Below are positions 19,661 to 27,876 of a DNA stretch of 64,000 bases, piece by piece. Made by a program: the position numbers and the translations under genes. The stretch comes from Candidatus Nanopelagicales bacterium (lineage in GTDB: Bacteria; Actinomycetota; Actinomycetes; S36-B12). The stretch covers positions 162,750 to 226,749 of the forward strand of contig JAURFD010000001.1 of the NCBI GenBank assembly GCA_030827125.1, written 5' to 3'. Within the stretch, counting starts at the first letter, position 1, and every line of letters starts with the position of its first letter. The notes beneath the pieces are model-generated. The model searched no databases. It had not been told where the DNA came from and saw only the letters and a program-made list of their open reading frames with translations.

Positions 19661-20251
19661 ATGGACGCTTTCACCACGCACACCGGTACGGCCGCTCCGC
19701 TCCGGCGCAGCAACGTCGACACCGATCAGATCATTCCGGCTGAATTCCTCAAGCGGATCACCCGGCACGGCTTCGAGGACGCGCTCTTTCAAGCCTGGCG
19801 CCAGGACCCCGAGTTCGTGCTCAATCGCCCCGAGTACCACGGTGTTTCCATCCTTGTGGCCGGTCCGGACTTCGGTACCGGATCTTCGCGCGAGCACGCG
19901 GTGTGGGCGCTGCAGGACTACGGCTTCGCGGTTGTCCTGTCATCTCGGTTCGCCGACATCTTCCGCGGCAACTCGGGCAAGGCCGGCTTGCTCACCGCCC
20001 TGGTCGATCAGGACGTCATCGAGCAACTGTGGACCCTCGTCGAGGCGGATCCCAGCACGTCGATCACGGTTGACCTTGACGCGCAGACGGTCGCGGCCGG
20101 GGACCTCACCGCCACCTTCGAGGTCGATCCCTACGTTCGCTGGCGGTTGATGGAGGGCCTCGACGACGTGGGAATCACGCTCCAGAACGAGCACCTGATC
20201 TCAGAGTTCGAAGGCTCTCGTCCGTCGTTCAAGCCGACCACCGTCGGCTGA
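19661..20251 (+). CDS. leuD: 3-isopropylmalate dehydratase small subunit
   Basis: The 196-residue swivel subunit carries [24 protein letters not shown] near the start and [37 protein letters not shown], the conserved small-subunit motif. ATG 19661 has GGAG upstream. The size is normal. It works with LeuC in the cytoplasm on the leucine pathway. Confidence 0.96.
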   Translation: MDAFTTHTGTAAPLRRSNVDTDQIIPAEFLKRITRHGFEDALFQAWRQDPEFVLNRPEYHGVSILVAGPDFGTGSSREHAVWALQDYGFAVVLSSRFADIFRGNSGKAGLLTALVDQDVIEQLWTLVEADPSTSITVDLDAQTVAAGDLTATFEVDPYVRWRLMEGLDDVGITLQNEHLISEFEGSRPSFKPTTVG

Positions 20252-20357
20252 CATCCGCGGACCTTGGTCGCAGGCCCAGATCACGTTGCCCAGCAACGAG
20301 ATTCATGTCACGCGACATTCCGGGGAGTCGGTGGTGAAAGCACCCTGTACGTCGTAC

Positions 20358-20363
20358 TAGGGT
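20358..20363 (+). promoter_or_regulatory. -10 element of the hup promoter
   Basis: TAGGGT fits TANNNT and predicts a 5' leader of about 65 nt. Between it and the start are a perfect GCCGACT/AGTCGGC dyad (20394-20409) and a CCTCC/GGAGG pairing just before the GTG, which could modulate translation. Confidence 0.4.
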
Positions 20364-20435
20364 GAGGTCGACGCCGGTCACCGGACCGGCCCTGCCGACT
20401 ACAGTCGGCCTGACTTCCCTCCGGAGGGGACTGAC

Positions 20436-20900
20436 GTGAACAAGCAAGATCTCATCGAGTCTGTGTCGACTCAGCTCGGCCACAGCAAGCGCGATGTCAC
20501 CGACATCGTTGAGGCGACTCTCACCGAACTCAAGCGCGCCGTGTCGCGTGGCGAGAAGGTGGCCCTCAGCGGTTTCGGCGTTTTTGAGCGCGCCCAGCGC
20601 AATGCCCGCATGGGCCGCAATCCGCAGACCGGCGAGGCCGTGAAGATCAAGGCCACCAAGCTGCCGAAGTTCCGCGCTGGCGCGGAGTTCAAGGCTGTTG
20701 TTTCGGGCGCCAAGAAGGTCGCCGCCCCGGCGAAGCCCGCCGCCAAGAAGGCCGCTCCGGCCAAGAAGGCTGCACCGGCGAAGAAGGCTGCCGCCAAGAA
20801 GGCCGCTCCGGCGAAGAAGGCTGCCGCCAAGAAGGCTCCGGCCAAGAAGGCTCCCGCCAAGAAGACCGCGGCCAAGAAGACCACCACGCGCAAGCGCTAG
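20436..20900 (+). CDS. hup: HU-family nucleoid protein with Lys/Ala-rich tail
   Basis: Residues 1-92 are a standard HU fold: MNKQDLIESVSTQLGHSK, SGFGVFERAQRNARMGRNPQTGE and the C-terminal FRAGAEFKAVV. Residues about 98-154 are an H1-like tail of PAKKAA and AKKAPAKK repeats. This two-part form is characteristic of actinobacterial HupB/HupS and increases DNA compaction. GTG 20436 has GGAGGGG upstream. The tail is encoded by imperfect repeats, so its length can vary between strains. Confidence 0.93.
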   Translation: MNKQDLIESVSTQLGHSKRDVTDIVEATLTELKRAVSRGEKVALSGFGVFERAQRNARMGRNPQTGEAVKIKATKLPKFRAGAEFKAVVSGAKKVAAPAKPAAKKAAPAKKAAPAKKAAAKKAAPAKKAAAKKAPAKKAPAKKTAAKKTTTRKR

Positions 20901-20918
20901 GACTTCTGCACGACATCG

Positions 20919-20954
20919 CGAAGGGGTCGGATCCGCAGGGATCCGGCCCCTTCG
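20919..20954 (+). terminator. hairpin terminator after hup
   Basis: A stem of about 16 bp (CGAAGGGGTCGGATCC against GGATCCGGCCCCTTCG, one mismatch) spans 20919-20954, 19 bases after the hup stop. The T tail is weak (TCATT). Confidence 0.7.
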
Positions 20955-20967
20955 TCATTCCCGGTGT

Positions 20968-21017
20968 CCGACCCTTGTGGTGGGTTGCGCGGCAAAGAAA
21001 CCCACCACGACGGTCGG
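20968..21017. repeat. long inverted repeat between hup and cofC
   Basis: CCGACC (20968-20973) pairs with GGTCGG (21012-21017), and GTGGTGGGTT (20977-20986) pairs with AACCCACCAC (20999-21008). It sits between convergent genes, close to the cofC stop, and probably ends the cofC transcript on the minus strand. Confidence 0.65.
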
Positions 21018-21029
21018 AAACCGGGGTTT

Positions 21030-21641
21030 CTACAGCAACGCCGCAGTGTGTGGGCCGACACCGAGGCGACGGGCATCCCACAGCCCGATCTCGTCGTCGA
21101 CGTCGCGACGTAGCCGTGCAAACTGTCCGGGGACATCGTCGAGGATCGGCGCAGCGCCACTCGCTGCGTGGGCGGCACACGATCGATCGCCGAAGGCGGG
21201 GGCCAGTTCGGCTCCCAGGCGACTCATGAGCATCGTCGTCCCGACCCCCTCCGCGTCAGCGATGAACGCGCGCTCGTGGTGGGCTCCGCGATCGAGAGCC
21301 GTGGTGAGATCCCCAGTCGTCACGGCAGGGACATCGGGGAGCAGGACCGCGACGGCTGCGTAGTGTGCGGCGGCGCGGGCAACTTCGGCGTTCAACCCAG
21401 CTCCCGAATCCGGCACGACCTTCACCTCGTCTAGGACGGCCGCCGCTTCGCTATCAGCGACAACGACGATGTGGTCGACGAATTCGCACGATCGGGCCGC
21501 ATCGATGACGTCCCGAACCATGGCCTCGGCCAGCGCCATCCGGTCGGTGCGGTCCCAGGTGGCAAGCCTGCCTTTGGGCGTGGCCAGCCGCACCGGCAGC
21601 AGCAGGGTCCAGCGGGCGGGCACCTCGCCATCCAAGCGCAC
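21030..21641 (-). CDS. cofC: CofC/FbiD-type guanylyltransferase (coenzyme F420 synthesis)
   Basis: The 203-residue protein has the nucleotidyltransferase pattern of CofC/FbiD: WTLLLPVRLATPKGRLA (LPV-KGK-like), VADSEAAAVL, GAGLNAEVARAAAH, VAVLLPDVPAVTTGDL and FIADAEGVGTTMLM. In actinobacteria this enzyme joins GTP to phosphoenolpyruvate (FbiD) or 2-phospholactate (CofC) for F420. The other F420 genes are not in the window. The GTG at 21641 is the earliest start; GTG at 21623 is an alternative. It is divergent from plsC. Confidence 0.78.
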   Translation of the reverse strand: MRLDGEVPARWTLLLPVRLATPKGRLATWDRTDRMALAEAMVRDVIDAARSCEFVDHIVVVADSEAAAVLDEVKVVPDSGAGLNAEVARAAAHYAAVAVLLPDVPAVTTGDLTTALDRGAHHERAFIADAEGVGTTMLMSRLGAELAPAFGDRSCAAHAASGAAPILDDVPGQFARLRRDVDDEIGLWDARRLGVGPHTAALL

Positions 21642-21731
21642 CCGACGTCATCGGCAGGTCGCGGGACCGCTGAGATCAGGACAGCGGGCGCCGCTTCCTG
21701 ACAAACTCGAGGGGGACATGGAGGTGGAGCA

Positions 21732-22421
21732 TTGAGACGGGTGAGCAAGCGCGACGGGTTGGGATTCGCCTACCGGTTTGCGGCGCTCATTCTCCACCCG
21801 CTCATGCGACTGATCACCAAGCGCGAGTGGTGCGGCACGGAGAATCTCGACGTCGACTCCGGCATCGTGGTCGCCGCCAATCATCTGTCCTGGTTCGACC
21901 CCATCGTGATCTCGCATGTCCTGTGGGACAACGATCGTCCGCCGCGGTTCCTGGCTAAGGACGTGCTTTTTCGAGCGCCCGTGGTGGGCTGGATCATGCG
22001 CAACGCGGGGCAGATCCCCGTGGTCCGCGGAACCAAGGATGCGGCGGCGGCGGTGCAGGCCGCTGTGGACGCCGCCCAGGCGGGGGAGTGTGTCCTGGTC
22101 TACCCCGAGGGCACCATCACCAAGGATCCGGACCTGTGGCCGATGTCCGCCAAGACCGGCGCCGCCCGAATCGCCTTGACCGCCGGTGTGCCCGTCATCC
22201 CGCTGGCACACTTTGGCGCGCAGGACGTGATGGGCCCCTACCGCAAGGAGTTCAAGGCCTTCCCGCGCAAAACCATGCGGGTCATCGTCGGACCACCGGT
22301 GGCACTCGACGACCTCTACCGCGGTGGACAGGTGGACAATGCCACCTTGCACGAGGCCACGGACCGCATCATGGCCGCCATCACCGAACTGCTTCGACAG
22401 ATTCGCAAGGAGGAGTCATGA
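21732..22421 (+). CDS. plsC: 1-acyl-sn-glycerol-3-phosphate acyltransferase
   Basis: The 229-residue membrane-associated enzyme carries the acyltransferase motifs NHLSWFDP (H-X4-D catalytic pair, near residue 50), the FLAKDVLF and GQIPVVRGTKD blocks, and VYPEGTITKDPDLW. It acylates lysophosphatidate in phospholipid synthesis. TTG 21732 is preferred because GGAGGT lies 6 nt upstream; GTG 21741 is the alternative. Its stop overlaps the gpsA start (ATGA), which places both phospholipid genes in one unit. Confidence 0.88.
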   Translation: MRRVSKRDGLGFAYRFAALILHPLMRLITKREWCGTENLDVDSGIVVAANHLSWFDPIVISHVLWDNDRPPRFLAKDVLFRAPVVGWIMRNAGQIPVVRGTKDAAAAVQAAVDAAQAGECVLVYPEGTITKDPDLWPMSAKTGAARIALTAGVPVIPLAHFGAQDVMGPYRKEFKAFPRKTMRVIVGPPVALDDLYRGGQVDNATLHEATDRIMAAITELLRQIRKEES

Positions 22422-23425
22422 GCCGAGTCGCCGTCATGGGGTCGGGTTCCTGGGGCACGGCATTCGCCATGATTCTGGCCGATGCCGGTGGGGACGTGGT
22501 CATGTGGAGCCGCGATCCCGAAGCGGCCCGGGAGATCAACGAGGAACACGTCAACCGTCGCTACCACGATGGCATTGCCCTGCCCGTGGGAATCCGCGCC
22601 ACCGGGGACGCGGCCGAGGCACTCGCGGACGCACCCCTGGTGGTGCTCGCCGTTCCCGCGCAGACCCTGCGCGACAACCTTGGTCGGTGGCGTGATCAGG
22701 TCGCCGACGGAGCGGTTCTCGTGAGTTTGATGAAGGGCATCGAGGCGGGCACGACGATGCGAATGAGCCAGGTGATCGAGCAGGTGGCCGGGGTCTCCCC
22801 GGCTCAGGTCGCCGTCGTCTCCGGGCCCAACCTCGCGCGCGAGATCGCGTTGCGGCAGCCCGCGGCAACCACGGTGGCCTGTTCTGATGAGGGCAGCGCT
22901 CGTCGCCTACAGGATGCGTGTACGACGGACTACTTCCGCGCGTACTGGACCACCGATGTGGTGGGTGTCGAGATCGGCGGCTCGGTAAAGAACGTCATCG
23001 CGCTCGCCAACGGCATTGCCGTCGGTGCCGGATTTGGCGAGAACTCGCAAGCTGCGCTCATCACCCGTGGACTTGCCGAGATGGCGCGACTCGGGATGGC
23101 GCTCGGGGCGGACCCACTCACCTTCCAGGGGCTGGCGGGTGTGGGCGATCTCATCGCCACCTGCCAGTCACCCCTCTCACGCAATCGCACCTTCGGGGTC
23201 AACCTCGGCAAGGGGCTCACGGTCGAGGAGACCATCGCGAAGACCCAGCAGACCTGTGAGGGGGTCAAGAGTTGCCAGTCCATCCTTGACCTCGCCCGGG
23301 CAACCGGTGTCGAGATGCCCATCACCGAACAGGTGGTGCAGGTTGTTCATCACGGGATGGGTCCGATGGACATGCTGCAGGCTTTCATGTCCCGCTCCCC
23401 GAAGCCGGAAGCCTCCCTGTACTAG
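22418..23425 (+). CDS. gpsA: glycerol-3-phosphate dehydrogenase [NAD(P)+]
   Basis: GpsA reduces dihydroxyacetone phosphate to glycerol-3-phosphate for lipid synthesis. The 335-residue protein has the Rossmann start VAVMGSGSWGTAFAMILADAG, the SLMKGIEAGT and VSGPNLAREIA blocks, and the catalytic region VGVEIGGSVKNVIALANGI. LAGVGDLIATCQSPLSRNR and a TCEGVKSCQSILDLA stretch complete it. GGAGGAG precedes the ATG. It is coupled to plsC, which uses its product after the first acylation. Confidence 0.95.
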   Translation: MSRVAVMGSGSWGTAFAMILADAGGDVVMWSRDPEAAREINEEHVNRRYHDGIALPVGIRATGDAAEALADAPLVVLAVPAQTLRDNLGRWRDQVADGAVLVSLMKGIEAGTTMRMSQVIEQVAGVSPAQVAVVSGPNLAREIALRQPAATTVACSDEGSARRLQDACTTDYFRAYWTTDVVGVEIGGSVKNVIALANGIAVGAGFGENSQAALITRGLAEMARLGMALGADPLTFQGLAGVGDLIATCQSPLSRNRTFGVNLGKGLTVEETIAKTQQTCEGVKSCQSILDLARATGVEMPITEQVVQVVHHGMGPMDMLQAFMSRSPKPEASLY

Positions 23426-23428
23426 GCG

Positions 23429-24526
23429 TCACACATTCGCGAGCGCGGCGGCGAGGTCCTGCCAGAGATCCTCGACGGATTCGATGCCGACAGAGAGCCG
23501 TAGGAGGTTCTCGGGGACCTCGGCGCTCTCCAATGGCCAGCGTCGACGCCGTTCGATCAGCGACTCCACACCCCCGAGGCTGGTGGCGTGCACCCACAGG
23601 TCTGTGCTGCGCGCGACTCGCTCGGCGCCTTCGGCGCCTCCAGCGACCTCGATCGACAACATCGTTCCCGGCCCGGACATCAGACGCCGCATGCGCTCGT
23701 AGCCAGGGTCATCCTTCAGTCCTGGATAGCGCACGCGCTCAACAGCCGCATGCTCCCCCAGGCGCTCAGCGAGCACCAGGGCGCTGGCCTGTGACCGGTC
23801 ATAGCGGACCGACAAGGTGCGCAACCCGCGCAGGATCAGGTAGCACTCCAATGCACCCGGCGCGCCACCAAGGATCGTTCGACGGAAGCGCAGCGCCGCC
23901 GCGCGGTCCGCATCCGCCGTCACGGCGATGCCCATCAAGCCGTCCGAATGCCCTCCGATGGACTTGGTGGCGCTGTGGAGGACGACGTCCGCCCCCATCT
24001 CGAGGGGACGCTGACCCAGGGGAGTGGCGAAGGTGCTGTCGACGACCAGGAGCCCGGAAGCGCCCGCGCGAATCGCCGGGATATCGGCGATCTCCAGCAT
24101 GGGGTTCGTCGGTGACTCCACCCAGATCGCATCGGCCCCTGCCGCGGCGGCGATGACCGCCTCAGTGTCGGCAATGTCGACCAGACGTAGTGCGATGCGT
24201 CCGATGTCGTTCAACTCGCGCAGACGTACCGAGACCCCGGTGTACGTAAACCGGGCCGCGACGACGACAGCTCCCATGGGCAGCAGATCGATAATCGCTC
24301 CTGCAGCAGCCATGCCGGACGCGAAGGCGACGGCTTCGCCGCCTTCGAGTGGGCCCATGGCCTCCTCGAGTGCCTGCATGCCGTGCGTGCCATCGCGCGC
24401 GTACTCCGGCTCGGCTCCGGCGTAATACGTCGAGGCCGGCTCGATCGGCTGATTGATCGGCTGCCCCGGCTCGACCGGGGGCCGTCCCCCATGCACCAGC
24501 CAGCTCTCCATGGACCACTTCGGCAT
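23429..24526 (-). CDS. PLP-dependent trans-sulfuration enzyme (cystathionine synthase/lyase family)
   Basis: The 365-residue protein belongs to the Cys/Met metabolism PLP family. It shows STYYAGAEPEYARDGT, the cofactor-site ASGMAAAGA, ESPTNPMLEI, VDSTFATP and the Schiff-base lysine in VLHSATKSIGGHSDG near residue 195, with a C-terminal LRLSVGIESVEDLWQDL. Sequence alone does not separate cystathionine gamma-synthase from gamma-lyase. It is somewhat shorter than the usual 380-390 residues. It converges with gpsA (4-base gap) and is divergent from ddl. Confidence 0.85.
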   Translation of the reverse strand: MPKWSMESWLVHGGRPPVEPGQPINQPIEPASTYYAGAEPEYARDGTHGMQALEEAMGPLEGGEAVAFASGMAAAGAIIDLLPMGAVVVAARFTYTGVSVRLRELNDIGRIALRLVDIADTEAVIAAAAGADAIWVESPTNPMLEIADIPAIRAGASGLLVVDSTFATPLGQRPLEMGADVVLHSATKSIGGHSDGLMGIAVTADADRAAALRFRRTILGGAPGALECYLILRGLRTLSVRYDRSQASALVLAERLGEHAAVERVRYPGLKDDPGYERMRRLMSGPGTMLSIEVAGGAEGAERVARSTDLWVHATSLGGVESLIERRRRWPLESAEVPENLLRLSVGIESVEDLWQDLAAALANV

Positions 24527-24555
24527 GGCGTGACCCTAGCCCCCGCGTGAGCAGA

Positions 24556-24561
24556 TAGCGT
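24556..24561 (+). promoter_or_regulatory. -10 element of a leaderless ddl promoter
   Basis: TAGCGT lies 7 nt before the ddl GTG at 24569; no Shine-Dalgarno is present. Confidence 0.45.
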
Positions 24562-24568
24562 CTCGGGC

Positions 24569-25654
24569 GTGACCGAACGACCGCTGCGCGTGCTCGTGAT
24601 CTTCGGTGGCCGCAGTAGCGAGCATGAGATCTCCTGTCTCAGTGCCGCGGGGGTGCTGCGTGCGCTGGATCGCACTCGCTACGACGTACGCGCGGTGGGC
24701 ATCTTGCCGGACGGTCGGTGGGTCAGCGCCCCGGACGATCCAGAACTCATCACCGCGGCGCCTGGTCAGGCGCTCCCCAGCGTCCCGGAATCGGGTGAGC
24801 ACGCCGTGCTATTGCCGGAGCCGCTGGGCACCCGTGGGATCGCCGAAGCGGTCGCCAACGTCGACGTCATCTTCCCGGTGCTTCATGGACCTTGGGGTGA
24901 GGATGGCACGATTCAAGGGCTGCTTGAGATGGCCGGGGTCCCCTATGTCGGATCGGGTGTCTTTGCGTCCGCCGCGGCCATGGACAAGGGCCACATGAAG
25001 GCAATGCTGGCGCACGCGGGATTGCCGGTGGGGGACTACGTCATGGTGACGCCGCGCGATCGTGCGCGCGGAGTTGACCTGGCTGCGCGGCTGCGGCATT
25101 TGGCGTTGCCATGGTTCGTGAAGCCAGCGCGTGCGGGGTCCTCGGTGGGGATCACTCGCGTGGTGGATGCCGCGCGAGTGCAGGAGGCGTTCGACGAGGC
25201 CGTGCGCTGGGATCCGCGCGTCATCGTTGAAGCGGGCGTGATCGGCGCCCGCGAAATTGAGTGCGGGGTTCTCGCTGACGTCGACGGGAGTCCGATCGCT
25301 AGTCGGTGCGCGGAGATCCGGGTGCGGCCGGGTCGTGACTTCTATGACTACGAGGCCAAGTACCTCGACGACGCGGCCGAGCTCATCGTTCCCGCGGATC
25401 TCCCCGGTGATGTCGAGTCGCAGGTCCAAGAACTCGCCGTACGTGCCTTCGAGGCGCTCGACTGCGAAGGACTGGCGCGTGTGGACTTCTTCGTCACCGA
25501 GGACGCGATCGTTATCAACGAGGTCAACACGATGCCGGGCTTTACGCCGATCTCGATGTTTCCGCGCATGTGGGATGAGAGTGGGGTGGCGTACGCCGAA
25601 CTCATCGATCGCCTCATCGCCGACGCGGTGCGTCGTGGGACCGGCCTGCGTTAA
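24569..25654 (+). CDS. ddl: D-alanine--D-alanine ligase
   Basis: Ddl makes the D-Ala-D-Ala dipeptide for peptidoglycan. The 361-residue ATP-grasp protein has the N-terminal VLVIFGGRSSEHEISCLSAAGVL, VLHGPWGEDGTIQGLLEMAGVPYVGSGV, KPARAGSSVGITRV, EAGVIGAREIECGVL and VDFFVTEDAIVINEVNTMPGFTPISMFP, the family landmarks in order. GTG 24569 is probably a leaderless start. Confidence 0.96.
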   Translation: MTERPLRVLVIFGGRSSEHEISCLSAAGVLRALDRTRYDVRAVGILPDGRWVSAPDDPELITAAPGQALPSVPESGEHAVLLPEPLGTRGIAEAVANVDVIFPVLHGPWGEDGTIQGLLEMAGVPYVGSGVFASAAAMDKGHMKAMLAHAGLPVGDYVMVTPRDRARGVDLAARLRHLALPWFVKPARAGSSVGITRVVDAARVQEAFDEAVRWDPRVIVEAGVIGAREIECGVLADVDGSPIASRCAEIRVRPGRDFYDYEAKYLDDAAELIVPADLPGDVESQVQELAVRAFEALDCEGLARVDFFVTEDAIVINEVNTMPGFTPISMFPRMWDESGVAYAELIDRLIADAVRRGTGLR

Positions 25655-26116
25655 CTACTTCAGCGCCGGCGCGAGATCAAGCAGCACGTCCGCGGGCGCG
25701 GCATAGGCGTCGGGAACGGCGACCTCGATGTAGATCGGCTCGCTCGCTGACGGCCAGGTGACCGCGTAGAACACGTCACCGCCCGTAGCCGCGACCGGGA
25801 GCCACGCGATGCCGTCGACCTCGAGGAGCGCGGAGTCGGCAGCCAGTTGCGGTGGCCGGGGCATGCCGCAGCGCCAGGTGATCGGAGGTTCGCCCCACGC
25901 TGCCGTACCGGGCTCACCGGTGGGACGACGTCCTGCTCCGTTGACGGTGTCGGGCAGCGACACCTGGGCGCAAGCCGGACTTGGGGCTTCGGGTGATGGG
26001 ACGGCGACGTCTCGACCGCAGCCGGTGACGGTCAGGGTGAGGGCCGCGCCGAGAAGGGCGACGCCGATGCGATGCGGGGTCGAGGACCCCGAGGTCACAG
26101 GTGAACGACGGGGCAC
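25655..26116 (-). CDS. DUF3515 family lipoprotein
   Basis: The 153-residue protein has an N-terminal lipoprotein signal (hydrophobic VALLGAALTLTVTGC with the lipobox Cys near residue 33). It then matches DUF3515: CAQVSLPDTVNG, AWGEPPITWRCGMPRPP, and WLPVAATGGDVFYAVTWPSASEPIYIEVAVPDAY. This family is found almost only in Actinobacteria and has no known function. Its start overlaps the end of the Lrp-domain gene by 22 bases, so the two are one unit. It converges with ddl with no gap. Confidence 0.8.
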   Translation of the reverse strand: MPRRSPVTSGSSTPHRIGVALLGAALTLTVTGCGRDVAVPSPEAPSPACAQVSLPDTVNGAGRRPTGEPGTAAWGEPPITWRCGMPRPPQLAADSALLEVDGIAWLPVAATGGDVFYAVTWPSASEPIYIEVAVPDAYAAPADVLLDLAPALK

Positions 26117-26331
26117 GTCAGCGTGCGGGTGATGCCGGATACCTGCTGGATGCTCGTGAGGATGTCTCGACCGAGGGCGTCCATCGACTCGGCTTCCGCG
26201 CGCACGATGACGTCGTACGGGCCGGTGACGTCCTCGGCAGAGATGACTCCGGGTATCTCATTGATCGTGCTCACGACGTTGACGGACGTGCCAACCTCGG
26301 TCTGCACCAGGATGTAGGCCTGTACGGTCAC
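26095..26331 (-). CDS. stand-alone Lrp/AsnC ligand-binding (RAM) domain protein
   Basis: The 78-residue protein consists only of the RAM domain: VQAYILVQTEVG, VVSTINEIPGVISAEDVTGPYDVIVRAEAESMDALGRDIL and SIQQVSGITRTLTCPVV. It has no helix-turn-helix. Small proteins of this type bind amino acids and form oligomers, and may modulate full-length Lrp proteins. It lies upstream of DUF3515 and divergent from thiL, a common actinobacterial arrangement. The ligand is unknown. Confidence 0.85.
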   Translation of the reverse strand: MTVQAYILVQTEVGTSVNVVSTINEIPGVISAEDVTGPYDVIVRAEAESMDALGRDILTSIQQVSGITRTLTCPVVHL

Positions 26332-26459
26332 GTCGAACTCCCATTTCTGCCTGTCGGCGGGCTGCCGTCCCGACCAAGCGGGGGTGGAGCGAGACTAGCG
26401 GTCGAGGCCCGATTCGGCAGAATCCGGGCAGGACCTGCGACAGTCCTGGGAGGAATCCG

Positions 26460-27428
26460 ATGGCGACAGGCGAGACAGTCGGCGACATGGGTGAGATCGC
26501 CCTGGTCGAACGTATCCGCGTGGCAGTCGGTGCGTCGGGCGCTCAGGTGGAGGTCGGGCCTGGCGATGATGCCGCCGTACTTGGCGTTCCGGACGGACGC
26601 ATGGTGGTCACCACCGACATGCTGGTCGAGGGCCGACACTTCCGCCGCGACTGGTCCAGCGCCGAGGACATCGGGCATAAGGCAGCCGCCGAGAACCTCG
26701 CGGACCTCGCCGCCATGGGGGCTCGCCCGGTCGGGATCGTGGTCGCCTTGGCCCTCCCGGAATCCACCGAGGTCGCCTGGGTGGACAGTTTCCTTGACGG
26801 GCTGCTCGCCGAGACGCGGCGAGGCGGAGCAGCTTTGGTGGGGGGAGACCTCGTATCGGGGAATCAGGTCGTCGTGTCGGTCACCGCGATGGGTGAGCTT
26901 GACGGGCGCCCGCCGGTACTTCGCTCGGGAAGTCAGATCGGCGATGTCGTGGCCCTCTGCGGAGAGGTGGGCCGGGCAGCTGCCGGCCTCGCCGTCCTCT
27001 CCCGAGGCTTCCGTTCTCCGAGGGCGCTGGTGGACGCGCACAGGCGCCCCATGCCGGACTACGCCGCGGGACCGCGCGCGGCGTTGGCCGGGGCTACGGC
27101 GATGCTGGATGTGAGCGACGGGCTGCTGCTCGACGCCGCGCGGCTGGCCCGCGCCTCCGGAGTGTGCATCGACGTCGACTCCGGCGCCCTGCCGATCCCG
27201 GAGGCGGTGCAGACGACCGCGGCGGCGTACAACCTCGATCCGCTCACCTGGGTTCTCGGCGGCGGTGACGACCACGCCCTGCTCGCGACGTTTGGCGCGG
27301 CTGATGTGCCCGACGGATTTGCCGTGATCGGACGGGTTATCGCGCGTGGCGACGGAGACGAGAGCGTTGAAGTGCGCGTGGACGGTGAGCCGGTGACACC
27401 CCAGGGTTACGAGCACTTCCACGCCTAG
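26460..27428 (+). CDS. thiL: thiamine-monophosphate kinase
   Basis: ThiL phosphorylates thiamine monophosphate to the diphosphate cofactor. The 322-residue protein has the AIR-synthase-like fold: VGPGDDAAVLGVPDGRMVVTTDMLVEGRHF, AAENLADLAAMGARPVGI, VGGDLVSGNQVVVSVTAMG, LDVSDGLLLDAARLARASGVCIDVD and VLGGGDDHALLATF. ATG 26460 has GGGAGGA upstream. No thiamine riboswitch is seen before it. Confidence 0.94.
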   Translation: MATGETVGDMGEIALVERIRVAVGASGAQVEVGPGDDAAVLGVPDGRMVVTTDMLVEGRHFRRDWSSAEDIGHKAAAENLADLAAMGARPVGIVVALALPESTEVAWVDSFLDGLLAETRRGGAALVGGDLVSGNQVVVSVTAMGELDGRPPVLRSGSQIGDVVALCGEVGRAAAGLAVLSRGFRSPRALVDAHRRPMPDYAAGPRAALAGATAMLDVSDGLLLDAARLARASGVCIDVDSGALPIPEAVQTTAAAYNLDPLTWVLGGGDDHALLATFGAADVPDGFAVIGRVIARGDGDESVEVRVDGEPVTPQGYEHFHA

Positions 27429-27442
27429 GGCCGGATATGCCG

Positions 27443-27495
27443 ACGCCCCCTAAGCAGACCGGATCACTTCAGGAGTGAACGTCCGCAGGGGGCGT
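27443..27495. terminator. nested inverted repeat between convergent thiL and rpmB
   Basis: ACGCCCCCT (27443-27451) pairs with AGGGGGCGT (27487-27495); inside it TCACT (27464-27468) pairs with AGTGA (27474-27478). Placed 15 bases after thiL and 26 bases before the rpmB stop, it probably serves both genes as a terminator. Confidence 0.55.
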
Positions 27496-27520
27496 ACGGA
27501 GACGTGCGGAATGGGTTGCG

Positions 27521-27709
27521 CTAGGCGCGGGTGACCTTGCCCGCCTTGAGGCAGGAGGTGCACACGTTCAGCCGCTTGGGGGTGCGGCCAACGAGGGCAC
27601 GCACGCGCTGAATGTTTGGGTTCCAGCGACGGGAGGTACGACGGTGCGAGTGGGAGATCGAATTGCCCCAGCCCGGGCCCTTGCCGCAAACATCACAGGT
27701 GGCAGCCAC
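27521..27709 (-). CDS. rpmB: 50S ribosomal protein L28
   Basis: The 62-residue protein begins [24 protein letters not shown] and ends [15 protein letters not shown]. Two CXXC pairs (CDVC and CTSC) mark the zinc-binding form of L28. GTG 27709 is used because GAGGAG lies 8 nt upstream and the conserved sequence begins right after it. Zinc-free paralogues may exist elsewhere, as in other actinobacteria. Confidence 0.93.
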   Translation of the reverse strand: MAATCDVCGKGPGWGNSISHSHRRTSRRWNPNIQRVRALVGRTPKRLNVCTSCLKAGKVTRA

Positions 27710-27876
27710 GGTGAAACTCCTCAAGGATCAGGGGCGGTCGGAATGTCCAAGCCCACGACAACCACCTGAGGGTAGCCGAGGAGGGGCCCGGACCTCAAAC
27801 CGGGCGTCCCTCAGGCCGGATACGGTGTGCCGAACAGATCCGCCCGGGGTCCTGGCCCATCCTGCCGGAGGTGAGC

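Noticed and set aside
20720..20895. CRISPR-like or microsatellite repeat
   Set aside because: The repeats are in frame and encode the Lys/Ala tail of the HU protein; there are no spacers.
26400..26460. Thiamine riboswitch before thiL
   Set aside because: The conserved TPP core sequences are absent in the short gap upstream.
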